Notes: a model not told the origin generated them from the letters alone. 60,819 nucleotides of DNA from Candidatus Paraburkholderia calva (GCA_001184395.1 LFLF01000005.1:1-60819), one strand, 5' to 3'. Numbered from the stretch's first letter, positions 50,186-59,555 are shown. Translations and numbers: made by a program.

Positions 50186-51030
50186 TCAGTTCATCGCCGC
50201 GCTCAGGCGGCGGCGCCAGTGCGACACGAGGTCCGGCTGGTTTGCCGCGAGTTCGAACACCGAGAGCATGGTCTTGCAGCCGACGTCGTCCATGAACGCG
50301 CGATCGCGCTCGACGATCGCTAGCAGATACTCCAGCGCGCCGCTGTACTCGCGTTCCGCGATCAACCAGTTCGCCAGCGCGAAGCGTGCTTTGAGGTCGT
50401 CCGGGTTCTTTTCCACCGCTGCGTACAACGCGTCGGCGGGCGGCAGATCGGCTGCCGCATCGGCGGCGTCGAGTTCGGTTTTCAGCGCGTTGTAGCGCGC
50501 ATCGATGCCCTGCGTCGTCTTGGGCGATAGCAGCTTGTTTCGTCCTTCGCTTCGTCGTAACGGCGCTCCGCAATCAGCCATTCGATCAGGTTCATGCGCG
50601 CGTCGTCGTAGCCGGGATCCAGCGCGAGCGCGGCTTTGATGGTGTCGATCGCTTCCTGCCGGTTGCCCGTCGCCCAGGCGTTATGCGCGTGGCGCTCGGC
50701 ATCCGCGCCTTGCGGCACGAGTTGATCGAGGAAGGCGCGCAACTGGCCTTCCGGCAGCACGCCGGTGAACTGATTCACCGGACGGCCGTCCGCGAACGCG
50801 ACCACATGCGGAATGCTGCACACCTGAACGTGTCCGGCCAGTTCCTGATTTTCGTCGACATTCACCTTGACAAGCTTCCATGCGCCCGTGCCTTCGGCCT
50901 CGAGCTTTTCCAGCATCGGGCCGAGCGTTTTGCAGGGGCCGCACCACGGCGCCCAGAAATCGACCAGGACGGGCGTGAGCATCGAGGCTGCGATGACATC
51001 GTTCTCGAAAGTGGCGAGGGTCGTTTCCAT
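50186..51030 (-). pseudogene. cnoX: Thioredoxin-TPR protein CnoX (YbbN), single frameshift
   Basis: CnoX is a chaperedoxin that protects proteins during bleach or oxidative stress and hands them to GroEL or DnaK. The N-terminal thioredoxin domain (start 51030, METTLATFEN; active site FWAPWCGPCKTLGPML) and the TPR part are both present. The frame changes once near 50535, after RRYDEAKDE; translation in the first frame ends about 15 codons later. The second part (LLSPKTTQGIDARYNALK ... SHWRRRLSAAMN) is clean to its stop at 50186. A truncated thioredoxin-like product could still be made. Confidence 0.88.
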
Positions 51031-51095
51031 TGCTGTCTCTCCTTGTGCTGGTGATCCGTCAATGTCTGCATGTGTCTCCAGCGTACCTGCATGGT

Positions 51096-52020
51096 TCATG
51101 CCTCCGGTGCGCGTGGCGCGCGGCGCGCTGCCGGCAGCGGGATGAACTCGGTTTCGCCGGGCACCTGGCCCATACGCTGTTCACTCCATGCGTGCTTCGC
51201 GGCATCGATCTTGTCGCGCGAACTGGAGACGAAATTCCACTCGATGAAGCGCGTGCCGTCGAGCGGCGTGCCGCCGAGGATCATCACGCGCGCTCCGGTC
51301 GCGCTTTCCAGACGAGCGGGCTGACCCGACTCGAGCACTGCCATCTGCTGTTCGGGCAGTGGTTCGCCGTCGATGGTGAGATCGCCCTAGACGAGATACA
51401 CGCCGCGTTCCTCGTGCTCGGTGTCGAGCATCAGATCGCGGCCCGGCGCGAATTGCGCGGCGACGTAGAGCTTCGGCGAAAAGGTGCGGGTGGGGGCCCC
51501 TGCGCGTCTGCGCGTCGAACGCCGTGCCCGCGATCACGCGCAGCACCACGCCGTCGCGCTCGATTTGCGGCAGCGCCGCCGCGTGATGCTCGAACGAAAG
51601 CTCGACTTCCTCGCTCGCCACCGGCAGCGCGCCCCAGGTCTGGATGCCGTGCATGGTCTGGCCGTTTGCCGTGCATGGTCTGGCCGTTCGCGCGTTCCTC
51701 GTCCGGCGTGCGTTCCGAATGGACGATGCCGCGTCCGGCCGTCATCCAGTTGACGTCGCCGGGAACGATCTTCTGCACCGAGCCCACGCTGTCGCGGTGC
51801 ATGATGGCGCCTCGAACAGATAGGTGACCGTGGCGAGCCCGATATGCGGGTGCGGCCACACGTCTAGGCCCTTGCCGGGCACGAGCGTTGCGGGACCGAT
51901 GTGATCGAAAAAATGAAAGGTCCGACGGTGCGCACAGCCAGCGCAGGGAGGACGCGACTCACTATGGGCCGCCGCCATCGTGTTGGTGAGGTTTGAGTAT
52001 GGCGCGGTCGTCGAAGGCAT
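51096..52020 (-). pseudogene. Pirin-family protein, multiple frameshifts
   Basis: Pirins are bicupin proteins, often quercetinase-like. Fragments are [20 protein letters not shown] with [74 protein letters not shown] and a C-terminal block from MAVLESGQPARLES to GETEFIPLPA. They lie in at least four frames, with a TAG near 51389. One shift comes from a 22-bp exact tandem duplication (51645-51688). The 5' end is uncertain; 52020 is the nearest ATG. Confidence 0.87.
51645..51688. repeat. 22-bp exact tandem duplication
   Basis: Bases 51645-51666 are repeated exactly at 51667-51688. On the coding strand the unit carries codons for NGQTMHG of the pirin remnant. A 22-bp insertion shifts the frame by one, and the pirin frame does change here (NGQTMHGK then RPDHARHP). 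Confidence 0.95.
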
Positions 52021-52175
52021 GGCTCTGTCCGGCGGCGTGGCGCACCGGAATGGCGCGCCTGGAACCGCTGATTCTACGGGCCGTCACGTCGGGTCGCAGC
52101 GCAGTCGCGTGGGCTCCACGCGTTTGACATGGATGTGTTTTTCGTGCAATCTTTCAACTTGATAGGAGAGGGACC

Positions 52176-52448
52176 ATGAGCAAGAACAAAATGATGATCG
52201 CGATTTCGGCCGGTGTGTTCGCCGCCACGGCGGCAACGGGGGCGTTCGCGCAGACTTCGTCGGGCAACTCGTCAGCGGGCATGAGCAACGACACGTCGAT
52301 GGGCAACGACACCACGACCAACACGCAAAGCGGCACGATGTCCAAGCACAAGCTGCACAAGCGCAGCGCGCATCCGTCGGCGGGCAAGAAGACGCCGGAC
52401 GCGACCACCGGCGCCGATCCGGCGGCGGAAAACGGTCAGAGCAAGTAA
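52176..52448 (+). CDS. Small exported protein, unknown function
   Basis: A 90-aa protein with an N-terminal signal peptide (KNKMMIAISAGVFAATAA, likely cleavage after GAFA-Q at about 25). The mature part is rich in Ser, Thr, Asn, Gly and Lys, low in hydrophobics and probably disordered, with a basic His/Lys patch (KHKLHKRSAH). The start has GATAGGAGAGGACC upstream, a strong ribosome binding site. It resembles short periplasmic proteins common in Burkholderia-group genomes. A strong terminator follows. Confidence 0.8.
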   Translation: MSKNKMMIAISAGVFAATAATGAFAQTSSGNSSAGMSNDTSMGNDTTTNTQSGTMSKHKLHKRSAHPSAGKKTPDATTGADPAAENGQSK

Positions 52449-52475
52449 CGCATCTCCGCAGTTCGAGAAGTAACG

Positions 52476-52511
52476 CGCCCGCGCCGGCTCGATTGGCGCG
52501 GGCGTTCTTTT
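52476..52511 (+). terminator. Rho-independent terminator after the small exported protein
   Basis: A 10-bp stem CGCCCGCGCC / GGCGCGGGCG (52476-52485 and 52495-52504) has a 9-nt loop and a following TTCTTTT. Confidence 0.88.
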
Positions 52512-52614
52512 GCCGGCACATTTCCACGTTCGAGCGCAGGTTTTCACAATCTGGCCGCAGTACGCTTCGCTACACTCTACTTCTCGTTAAAGCGTTTGTA
52601 AGAAGGAGCGGGTG

Positions 52615-53498
52615 ATGTCGCCGAAGGATCTGCTGGTCGCGGTGGTGGTGATTCTCGTGTGGGGTGTGAATTTCGTCGTCATCAAACTAGGCCTGCACGG
52701 CGTTCCGCCGATGCTGTTCGGCGCATTGCGCTTCATGCGCGCGGCCTTGCCAGTGTTCTTCGTCAAGCGTCCGCAGATTCCTTTGCGCTGGCTGTTCACG
52801 TACGGCCTCACCATTTCCTTCGGGCAGTTTTCGCTGTTGTTCTACGGCATGTCGGTGGGCATGCCGGCGGGACTGGCGTCGCTCGTCTTCTTGTAGGCGC
52901 ATGGCTTCTTCACGCTGATTTCGCGTCGATGTTCCTCGGCGAGCGCATTCGCGCGGCGAATCTCGCGGGACTGCTGATCGCGGCGGCGGGACTCGCCGTG
53001 ATCGGCATGCAGGGCGGTCATGCCATGACGCTTGCGGGCTTCCTGCTGACGCTCGCTGCTTCGTCGATGTGGGCGCTCGGCAACGTCGTCACCAAGCGCA
53101 TGGGGCGCGTCGATCTGCTGTCGCTGGTGGTGTGGGCGAGCCTGATTCCGCCGCTGCCGTTCTTCGCATTGTCGCTGATCTTCGAAGGGCCGGCGCGCAT
53201 CGAGTCGAGTCTCGCGCATATCCCGCTGGTGTCGGTGTTCGTGGTGGCTTATCTGTCCTTCATCGCAACGATCGTCGGCTATAGCCTGTGGGGCAAGTTG
53301 CTGGCACGTTATCCGGCGGCGCAGGTCGCACCGTTCTTGCCGCTGGTGCCGGTGATCGGCATTGAGTCGGCGGTGGTGTTTCTCGGTGAGGCGATGACGT
53401 CCGCGCAAGTCGTTGGCGCGGCGCTAGTGATGGCGGGACTGCTCGTGAACGTGTTCGGCGGCAGAATCGTGCAGCGTTTCGCATCGGCGGCGCGGTGA
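52615..53498 (+). pseudogene. EamA/DMT-family exporter, nonsense plus frameshift
   Basis: A ten-helix drug/metabolite transporter. The first 94 codons (MSPKDLLVAVVVILVWGVNF to GLASLVFL) end at TAG 52894-52896, where homologs have Gln. About 30 bp later a T is missing from the ATTTTCGCG context, so the rest (FASMFLGERIRAANLAGLL to RIVQRFASAAR) is in another frame to TGA 53498. Both EamA repeats are otherwise complete. ATG 52615 follows AGAAGGAGCGGG. The two lesions lie within about 45 bp. Confidence 0.9.
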
Positions 53499-53538
53499 AT
53501 GCCGGCGCCGACGCGAACATGTGGGTGACGGGTGACGC

Positions 53539-55056
53539 TCAGGTCATCCGGTTCTTCGCGAACGGCGGATTCGCCGCGAAATAACGCTTGATGCCCTTCA
53601 GAATCGCATTGGCCATCTTGTCGCGATAAGCTTCGTTGTTCAGCCGCTGCTCTTCCTCCGGATTGGAGATGAACGCGGTCTCAACGAGGATCGATGGAAT
53701 GTCCGGCGCCTTCAGCACGGCGAAACCCGCCTGCTCGACCGATCCCTTGTGCAGCTTGTTGATGCCGCCGATCTCGTTCAGCACGAAGGTCCCGTAGCGC
53801 ATTGAATCGCGGATTTGCGCGGTGGTCGACATGTCGAATAGCGCGCGATTCACGCTCGCGTCCTGACTCTTCACATTGATGCCGCCGACCTGATCCGACG
53901 CGTTCTCCTTGTTCGCCATCCAGCGCGCCGCCGCGCTCGAAGCACCGTGCTCCGACAGCGCGAACACCGACGAGCCACGCGCATCCGGCGTGGTGAAGGC
54001 ATCCGCGTGGATCGATACGAACAGGTCCGCGCCCACGCGCTGCGCCTTCTGCACGCGCACGTTGAGCGGCACGAAAAAGTCGGCGTCGCGCGTCATCATC
54101 ACACGCATGTTGGACTGCGCATCGATCTTCGCGTGCAGCCGCTTGGCGATGTCCAGCGCGATGTGCTTCTCGTAGGTGCCGCTGCCGCCGATCGCGCCCG
54201 GGTCCTCGCCGCCGTGACCGGGATCGATCGCGACGGTGAGCAGGCGCGTCGTGCCGCGGCCCTGCTTCGGGTTGGAGAACTGATACTGGTCGTCGTACTT
54301 CTTCGTGATGACAGGCGGTGCGGGAACCGTGGGCGGCGTGCCCGGCTTGATCGTCGGCCTGGGCGTCGGCGAGGGCGCGGAGGTGCCGGGCGTGCCGTTT
54401 TCGGCGTACTTCTGGAAGAACTCGTCGCTCGTGTCCGGTGCGTGGGGCGGTTGCGGCGTGGCCGGTCCCGACAAGGTCGCAGGCGGCGGCGTGGCCGGAT
54501 TCGGGTTCGCCTGATCCAGTGCTTGCTGCTTGCGCTCGGATTCCGCGAGCAGTTCCATCAGCGGATCGGGAGCGACGGCCGGATACAGGTCGAACACGAG
54601 CCGGTACTTGTAGCTGCCGATCGGACCGAGCGTGAACACCTGCGGCTTCACCGAGCTTTTCAGGTCGAACACCATGCGCACGACATGCGGCTGATACTGC
54701 CCGACGCGCACCGATTGAATCTGCGGGTCGTTCGGCGCGATCTTCGAGACGAGGTCGCGCAACGCCTGATCGAGATCGATGCCGGTGAGATCGACCACCA
54801 GACGGTCGGGTCCCTGCAGCATCTGGTTGGTGTTCTGCAGCGGCTGGTCGGACTCGATCGTCACGCGCGTATAGTCGCGCGCGGGCCACACGCGTACGCC
54901 GAGCACCGAACTCGCATGGGCGAGACGCGGCGCCACGAGCGCCAGCACGAGCGTCGAGGCGCCTGCGCGCAGTACCTGGCGACGACGCCAGTTGTGCGGC
55001 GCGGAGGCGCCCGCTTCGATCGAGTGGAACGGCTTGATCAACATCTTTCGAGACAT
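53539..55056 (-). CDS. amiC: N-acetylmuramoyl-L-alanine amidase AmiC
   Basis: Periplasmic zinc amidase that splits septal peptidoglycan during daughter-cell separation. The 505-aa protein has a Tat-type signal (NWRRRQVLRAGASTLVLALV), an AMIN domain (about 50-170, septum targeting), a long Pro/Thr-rich linker (about 195-265) and an Amidase_3 domain. The latter has zinc ligands in AIDPGHGGEDPGA, the Glu of TYEKHIALD, DLFVSIHAD and the late catalytic Glu in PSILVETAFISN. It overlaps tsaE by 19 bp. Confidence 0.94.
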   Translation of the reverse strand: MSRKMLIKPFHSIEAGASAPHNWRRRQVLRAGASTLVLALVAPRLAHASSVLGVRVWPARDYTRVTIESDQPLQNTNQMLQGPDRLVVDLTGIDLDQALRDLVSKIAPNDPQIQSVRVGQYQPHVVRMVFDLKSSVKPQVFTLGPIGSYKYRLVFDLYPAVAPDPLMELLAESERKQQALDQANPNPATPPPATLSGPATPQPPHAPDTSDEFFQKYAENGTPGTSAPSPTPRPTIKPGTPPTVPAPPVITKKYDDQYQFSNPKQGRGTTRLLTVAIDPGHGGEDPGAIGGSGTYEKHIALDIAKRLHAKIDAQSNMRVMMTRDADFFVPLNVRVQKAQRVGADLFVSIHADAFTTPDARGSSVFALSEHGASSAAARWMANKENASDQVGGINVKSQDASVNRALFDMSTTAQIRDSMRYGTFVLNEIGGINKLHKGSVEQAGFAVLKAPDIPSILVETAFISNPEEEQRLNNEAYRDKMANAILKGIKRYFAANPPFAKNRMT

Positions 55057-55628
55057 GTCTTTCCTGTTTCGCTAAACGCCCGCGCGCTCAGCACGCGGCC
55101 TTCTTCTTCGTTCGATTCGCCTGGCGAGCCGTACTCATCCGGCAGCGATAGCTGGAACACGAGGTCCGGCACGCCGAGCAGACCGCCCGCTTGCTGCGGC
55201 CACTCGACGAGGCACACCGTGCCCCGGTCGAAATATTCGCGGAAACCGGCATCGGCCCATTCGGCCGGATCGGCGAAGCGATAGAGATCGAAGTGATAGA
55301 CATCGAGCGGCCCGCTCGCGGTGTCGAACGTATACGGCTCGACGAGCGTGTAAGTCGGGCTCTTTACGCGGCCTGCATGGCCGAGCGCGCGAAGTGTCGC
55401 GCGCACCAGTGTGGTCTTGCCCGCGCCGAGGTCACCGATCAACTGGACTTGCAAACCGTTAAATGGTTCGGCGGATACGTCGGCGCGTGCTGCTGTTCGT
55501 GTTACCTCGATGGCCCACGCGAAGCGAACTCCGAAGTCGGTCGTGGCGGCTTCGTCGTGCAATTCGAAGCGTCGTTCGAGGCGCGCGGGAGTGGTGGCTT
55601 GCGTCTTTCGTGCGGGGCTTTCGGGCAT
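55038..55628 (-). CDS. tsaE: tRNA threonylcarbamoyladenosine biosynthesis ATPase TsaE
   Basis: ATPase partner of TsaB-TsaD in making t6A37 of tRNA. The 196-aa protein has the P-loop LIGDLGAGKTTLVRATL, the SPTYTLVEPY motif, the YHFDLYRFADPAEWADAGF motif and the CLVEWPQQAGG motif. The start at 55628 (MPESPARKTQ) is used; longer frames extend into the divergent queG promoter. It is upstream of amiC on the same strand and intact. Confidence 0.93.
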   Translation of the reverse strand: MPESPARKTQATTPARLERRFELHDEAATTDFGVRFAWAIEVTRTAARADVSAEPFNGLQVQLIGDLGAGKTTLVRATLRALGHAGRVKSPTYTLVEPYTFDTASGPLDVYHFDLYRFADPAEWADAGFREYFDRGTVCLVEWPQQAGGLLGVPDLVFQLSLPDEYGSPGESNEEEGRVLSARAFSETGKTCLERC

Positions 55629-55646
55629 TGCTCGTAAAATGTCGTG

Positions 55647-56876
55647 ATGAACCGATTGCCGGAACATTCCGCTGAAATCACGACCGCGTCGCATGACGCT
55701 GCGTTTGGATCGCGCCTCTCGCATCACGATGAAGAAGCGCTGGCGGAACTCGCCCAACGCATCAGGGCGTGGGGTCGCGAGTTGGGGTTCGGCGCGGTCG
55801 GCATCAGCGATATCGACCTGTCGGATGCCGAGGAAGGTTTCGCTTCATGGCTTGAAGCAGGCTATCATGGCAAGATGGATTATATGGCCAAACATGGGCT
55901 GAAACGCGCGCGACCGGCCGAGCTTGTGGCCGGAACGCGACGGGTCATCACCGTGAGAATGGCCTATCTGCCCGCCGAAACGCTCGCAAAAAAAGGCGCT
56001 GAAAGTGTCCCGACAGCAGATGGTCAGAAGAACGACTGGCGTGCCGTGGAGTGGTCGCGTCTGGCGAAGCCGGCTGACGCAGTCGTGTCGATTTATGCGC
56101 GCGGCCGCGATTACCACAAGGTTATGCGCAACCGCCTCCAGCAACTGGCCGAACGCATCGAAGCCGCGATTGGGCCTTGCGGTTATCGCGCATTCACGGA
56201 TTCCGCGCCGGTCCTCGAAGTGGAGCTCGCGCAGAAAGCGGGCAACGGATGGCGCGGCAAGCACACGCTGCTGCTCGATAGCGATGCCGGTTCACTGTTC
56301 TTCCTGGGCGAGATCTTCGTCGATATCCCGCTGCCGGCCGACCCGTATCCCGAGCGGGACGGCGCGCATTGCGGGCAGTGCACGCGCTGCATCGGCGCAT
56401 GCCCGACGGGCGCGATCGTCGCGCCGTATCGCGTGGATGCGCGGCGTTGCATCTCGTATCTGACGATCGAATTGCACGGCAGCATTCCCGAGGAAATGCG
56501 TCCGCTGATCGGCAATCGCGTGTACGGATGCGACGACTGCCAGCTCGTGTGCCCATGGAACAAGTTCGCGCAGGCCACGCCGGTCGCGGATTTCGATGTG
56601 CGTCACGGGCTGGATCGCGCGTCGCTGGTCGAGTTGTTCGCGTGGAGCGCCGAGGAGTTCGACACACGCATGCAGAGCAGCGCGATTCGCCGTATCGGGT
56701 ACGAGCGCTGGCTGCGTAACATCGCGGTGGCGATGGGCAACGCGTTGCGCGCATCCTCGCTTTCGGCTGAGGAACGCAACGCGATTGCCGATGCCCTGCA
56801 CGCGCGCGCGGACGATCCATCGGACGTCGTGCGCGAACACGTGCAATGGGCCTTGCGACAGGAGAGCGGAACATGA
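55647..56876 (+). CDS. queG: Epoxyqueuosine reductase QueG
   Basis: Cobalamin and Fe-S enzyme that reduces epoxyqueuosine to queuosine in tRNA. The 409-aa protein has two 4Fe-4S clusters (HCGQCTRCIGACPTGAI and CDDCQLVCPWNK), RDYHKVMRNRLQQLA and AFTDSAPVLEVELA (catalytic Asp and cobalamin region). A C-terminal HEAT-like end (DDPSDVVREHVQWAL) follows. ATG 55647 is chosen over the adjacent GTG 55644. It overlaps ogt by 4 bp. Confidence 0.94.
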   Translation: MNRLPEHSAEITTASHDAAFGSRLSHHDEEALAELAQRIRAWGRELGFGAVGISDIDLSDAEEGFASWLEAGYHGKMDYMAKHGLKRARPAELVAGTRRVITVRMAYLPAETLAKKGAESVPTADGQKNDWRAVEWSRLAKPADAVVSIYARGRDYHKVMRNRLQQLAERIEAAIGPCGYRAFTDSAPVLEVELAQKAGNGWRGKHTLLLDSDAGSLFFLGEIFVDIPLPADPYPERDGAHCGQCTRCIGACPTGAIVAPYRVDARRCISYLTIELHGSIPEEMRPLIGNRVYGCDDCQLVCPWNKFAQATPVADFDVRHGLDRASLVELFAWSAEEFDTRMQSSAIRRIGYERWLRNIAVAMGNALRASSLSAEERNAIADALHARADDPSDVVREHVQWALRQESGT

Positions 56877-57349
56877 AGCCTTTCGATGCGGTGATCGATG
56901 CGCCGTTCGGCAAAGTCGGCCTGCGCGCCGATGAAACCGGCGTGCGCGAAATCGTCTACCTGCCTGGCGACGTTCAGAGCACCGCGCCGCGCAGTCCGCT
57001 CGCGCAGGAAGCCGCCGCGCAGATCCGCCGCTACTTTGACACGTCGTCGGTGCGCTTCGATCTGCCGCTTTCGACCTGCGGTACGGAGCATCAGCGGCGC
57101 GTGTGGCGCGGCATCAGCGGCATCGCGGCAGGGCAGGTGTGGACCTACGGGCAGCTCGCGCGTGAAATCGGCAGTGTGCCGCGCGCGGTCGGGCAGGCCT
57201 GCGGCTCCAATCCGTGGCCGATCATGATACCGTGCCATCGCGTGGTGGCTGCGAGCGGAATCGGCGGCTTCGCGCATCATCCCGGTGAGGGGTTCTATCG
57301 CAACGTGAAGCGCTGGCTGCTGGCGCACGAAGGTGTATCGATCGCATGA
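56873..57349 (+). CDS. ogt: Methylated-DNA--protein-cysteine methyltransferase
   Basis: Suicide repair protein that removes alkyl groups from O6 of guanine. The 158-aa protein has the helix-turn-helix region VWTYGQLAREIGSVPRAVGQ, the active-site IPCHRVVAASGIGGF and the usual short N-terminal domain. It overlaps queG and xerD by 4 bp on either side, so it is probably one transcript. It is intact. Confidence 0.92.
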   Translation: MKPFDAVIDAPFGKVGLRADETGVREIVYLPGDVQSTAPRSPLAQEAAAQIRRYFDTSSVRFDLPLSTCGTEHQRRVWRGISGIAAGQVWTYGQLAREIGSVPRAVGQACGSNPWPIMIPCHRVVAASGIGGFAHHPGEGFYRNVKRWLLAHEGVSIA

Positions 57350-58278
57350 CGAACGCAACGACTGAAGGCACGCAAACGCCACCGGGCTTCACGGCAAGCT
57401 CGGACGCCATCGATCTGTTTTGCGACGCCTTGTGGCTCGAACACGGTCTTGCCAAAAACTCGCTCGAAGCGTATCGGCGCGATCTGAAGCTGTTCGCCGA
57501 ATGGCTCGCGGCCCAACGCGGTGCATCGATCGATACCGCCCATGAAGGCGATATGAACGGCTACATGGCCGCGCGCCGTGGCGACAAGGCCACGTCCGCG
57601 AACCGGCGTCTCTCTGTGTTTCGCCGCTACTACGCCTGGGCGATGCGCGAGCACCGCACGGCGACCGATCCCACCCTGAAGCTGCGTTCCGCGAAGCAGC
57701 CGCCGCGCTTTCCCTCGACACTCAACGAAGCGCAAGTCGAAGCGCTGCTGCATGCGCCGGACATCGAGACGCCGCTTGGCCTGCGCGATCGCACGATGCT
57801 CGAACTGATGTACGCGAGCGGCCTGCGCGTGACCGAACTCGTCACGTTGAAGAGCGTGGAAGTCGGCCTGAACGAAGGCGTCGTGCGCGTCATGGGCAAG
57901 GGCTCGAAAGAGCGCCTTGTGCCGTTCGGCGAATCGGCGCACGACTGGATCCGGCGTTATCTGAGCGAGGCTCGGCCGGCATTGCTGGGCGCGCGTTCTG
58001 CGGACGCGCTGTTCGTCACTTCGCGCGGCGAAGGCATGACGCGCCAGCAGTTCTGGAACATCATCAAACGGCACGCGCTGAACGGCGGCGTGCATGCGCC
58101 GTTGTCGCCACACACGTTGCGGCATGCGTTCGCGACGCATCTGCTGAATCACGGCGCGGACTTGCGCGTCGTGCAACTGCTGCTCGGCCATTCGGATATC
58201 TCGACGACGCAGATTTATACGCACGTCGCGCGCGAGCGCCTGCAGAAGATCCACCGCGAGCATCATCCGCGCGGATAG
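57346..58278 (+). CDS. xerD: Site-specific tyrosine recombinase XerD
   Basis: With XerC, resolves chromosome dimers at dif under FtsK control. The 310-aa protein has the N-terminal SAM-like domain (LWLEHGLAKNSLEAYRRDL). The catalytic set is complete: Arg161 (ASGLRVTEL), Lys185 (GKGSKERLVP), His256 and Arg259 (HTLRHAFATHLL), His282 (LLGHSDIS) and Tyr291 (QIYTHV). It is distinct from the dead integrase at 43127. Confidence 0.95.
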   Translation: MTNATTEGTQTPPGFTASSDAIDLFCDALWLEHGLAKNSLEAYRRDLKLFAEWLAAQRGASIDTAHEGDMNGYMAARRGDKATSANRRLSVFRRYYAWAMREHRTATDPTLKLRSAKQPPRFPSTLNEAQVEALLHAPDIETPLGLRDRTMLELMYASGLRVTELVTLKSVEVGLNEGVVRVMGKGSKERLVPFGESAHDWIRRYLSEARPALLGARSADALFVTSRGEGMTRQQFWNIIKRHALNGGVHAPLSPHTLRHAFATHLLNHGADLRVVQLLLGHSDISTTQIYTHVARERLQKIHREHHPRG

Positions 58279-58284
58279 CGTGTT

Positions 58285-59437
58285 TCATATCTCCGCGCCG
58301 CGTATCAGCCCGCGCGCGATGATGATCTGCTGAATCTGCGATGTGCCTTCGTACAGCCTGAACAGCCGCACGTCGCGATAAAAACGCTCGATGCCGTACT
58401 CCGCGACATCCCGCACCGCCATGCACCTGCACCGCGTGATCCGCCACGCGCCCGCATATTTCGGTGGCGAAGTATTTCGCGCACGATGCCTCGATCGACA
58501 CATCGCGCCCTTCGTCGCGGCGGCGCGCGGCGTCGAGCACCATGCATTCGGCGGCGTAGATTTCGGCTTTGCTGTCGACGATCATGGCCTGCACGAGCTT
58601 GGAACTCCGCGATCGGCTGGCCGAACTGCTTGCGCTCCATCGCGTAGGCGAGGGCGTCGCAGCATGCGCTTGGCCGTGCCGATGGCGATTGCCGCAATAT
58701 GAATTCGCCCTTTGTCGAGCACCTTCATGGTCGTCTTGAAGCCGACGCCTTCCACGCCGCCGATCAGATTCGCCGCCGGCACGCGGCAATTCTCGAAGAC
58801 CACGTCGGCGGTATGCGCGACGCGCTAGCCCATCTTCTTGTCCGGCTTGCCGAGCGACACCCCCATGCCGCGCTCGACGATGAATGCCGAAATGCCGCTC
58901 GCGCCTTTCGCGTCGCTGGTGCGGGCCATCACCGTGTAGATGCCGGCTTCCGGCGCGTTGGTGATTTTAGCGCTTCGTGCCGTTCAGCACGTACGCGTTG
59001 CCGTCCGGTTTTGCGCTGGTCTTGAGCGATGTCGCCTCCGATCCCGCATCCGGCTCCGTCAGACAGAACGAGCCGATCAGTTCGCCCGCCGCGAGTTTCG
59101 GTAGATAGTGCGATTTTTGCGCCTCGGTGCCGTCGAGCAGAATGCCGATCAAGCCGATGCCGTTGTTCGTGCCGACGAACGAGCGGAACGCGGGCGACGT
59201 CTGTCCTAGTTCGAAGGCGATACGCACTTCCTCTTCCATCGTGATGCCGAGACCGCCGTAGGCTTCGGGAATGGTGAGACCGAACAGGCTGATCTCGCGC
59301 ATCGTGTCGGCGAGGTCGGCGGGTATGGCGTCGGTTTCGTCGACTTCCGCTTCGTACGGCACGAGGGTCTCGCGCACGAAGCGGCGGATCGAGTCTTCGA
59401 GCAGGGTTTGTGTTTCGGCGTCGCGGATCATCGGCAT
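58285..59437 (-). pseudogene. Acyl-CoA dehydrogenase, multiple lesions
   Basis: A FAD enzyme for the first step of acyl-CoA beta-oxidation. The first 150 codons are clean (MIRDAETQTLLEDSIRRFV, EAYGGLGITMEEEVRIAFE, SFCLTEPDAGSEATSLKT, LNGTKR). A stop and shift then appear near 58967. KMG-TAG-RVAHTADV at about 58827-58829 replaces an expected sense codon, and ENCRVPAANLIGGVEGVGFK reads in one frame. Later blocks end YEGTSQIQQIIIARGL and GAEI at 58285. At least four lesions are present. An AGGAG upstream suggests the native start was the ATG at 59431. Confidence 0.9.
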
Positions 59438-59555
59438 CTCCTAGTTTTCATTGCGTGGACGATCGTGCCACAGGTCGAACGTAGCCGTACATTCGGCCGA
59501 ATGGCATAGGCCGAACGCCATGGTGGGCGGCATCGCGCACCGCTACAATGCGTCT

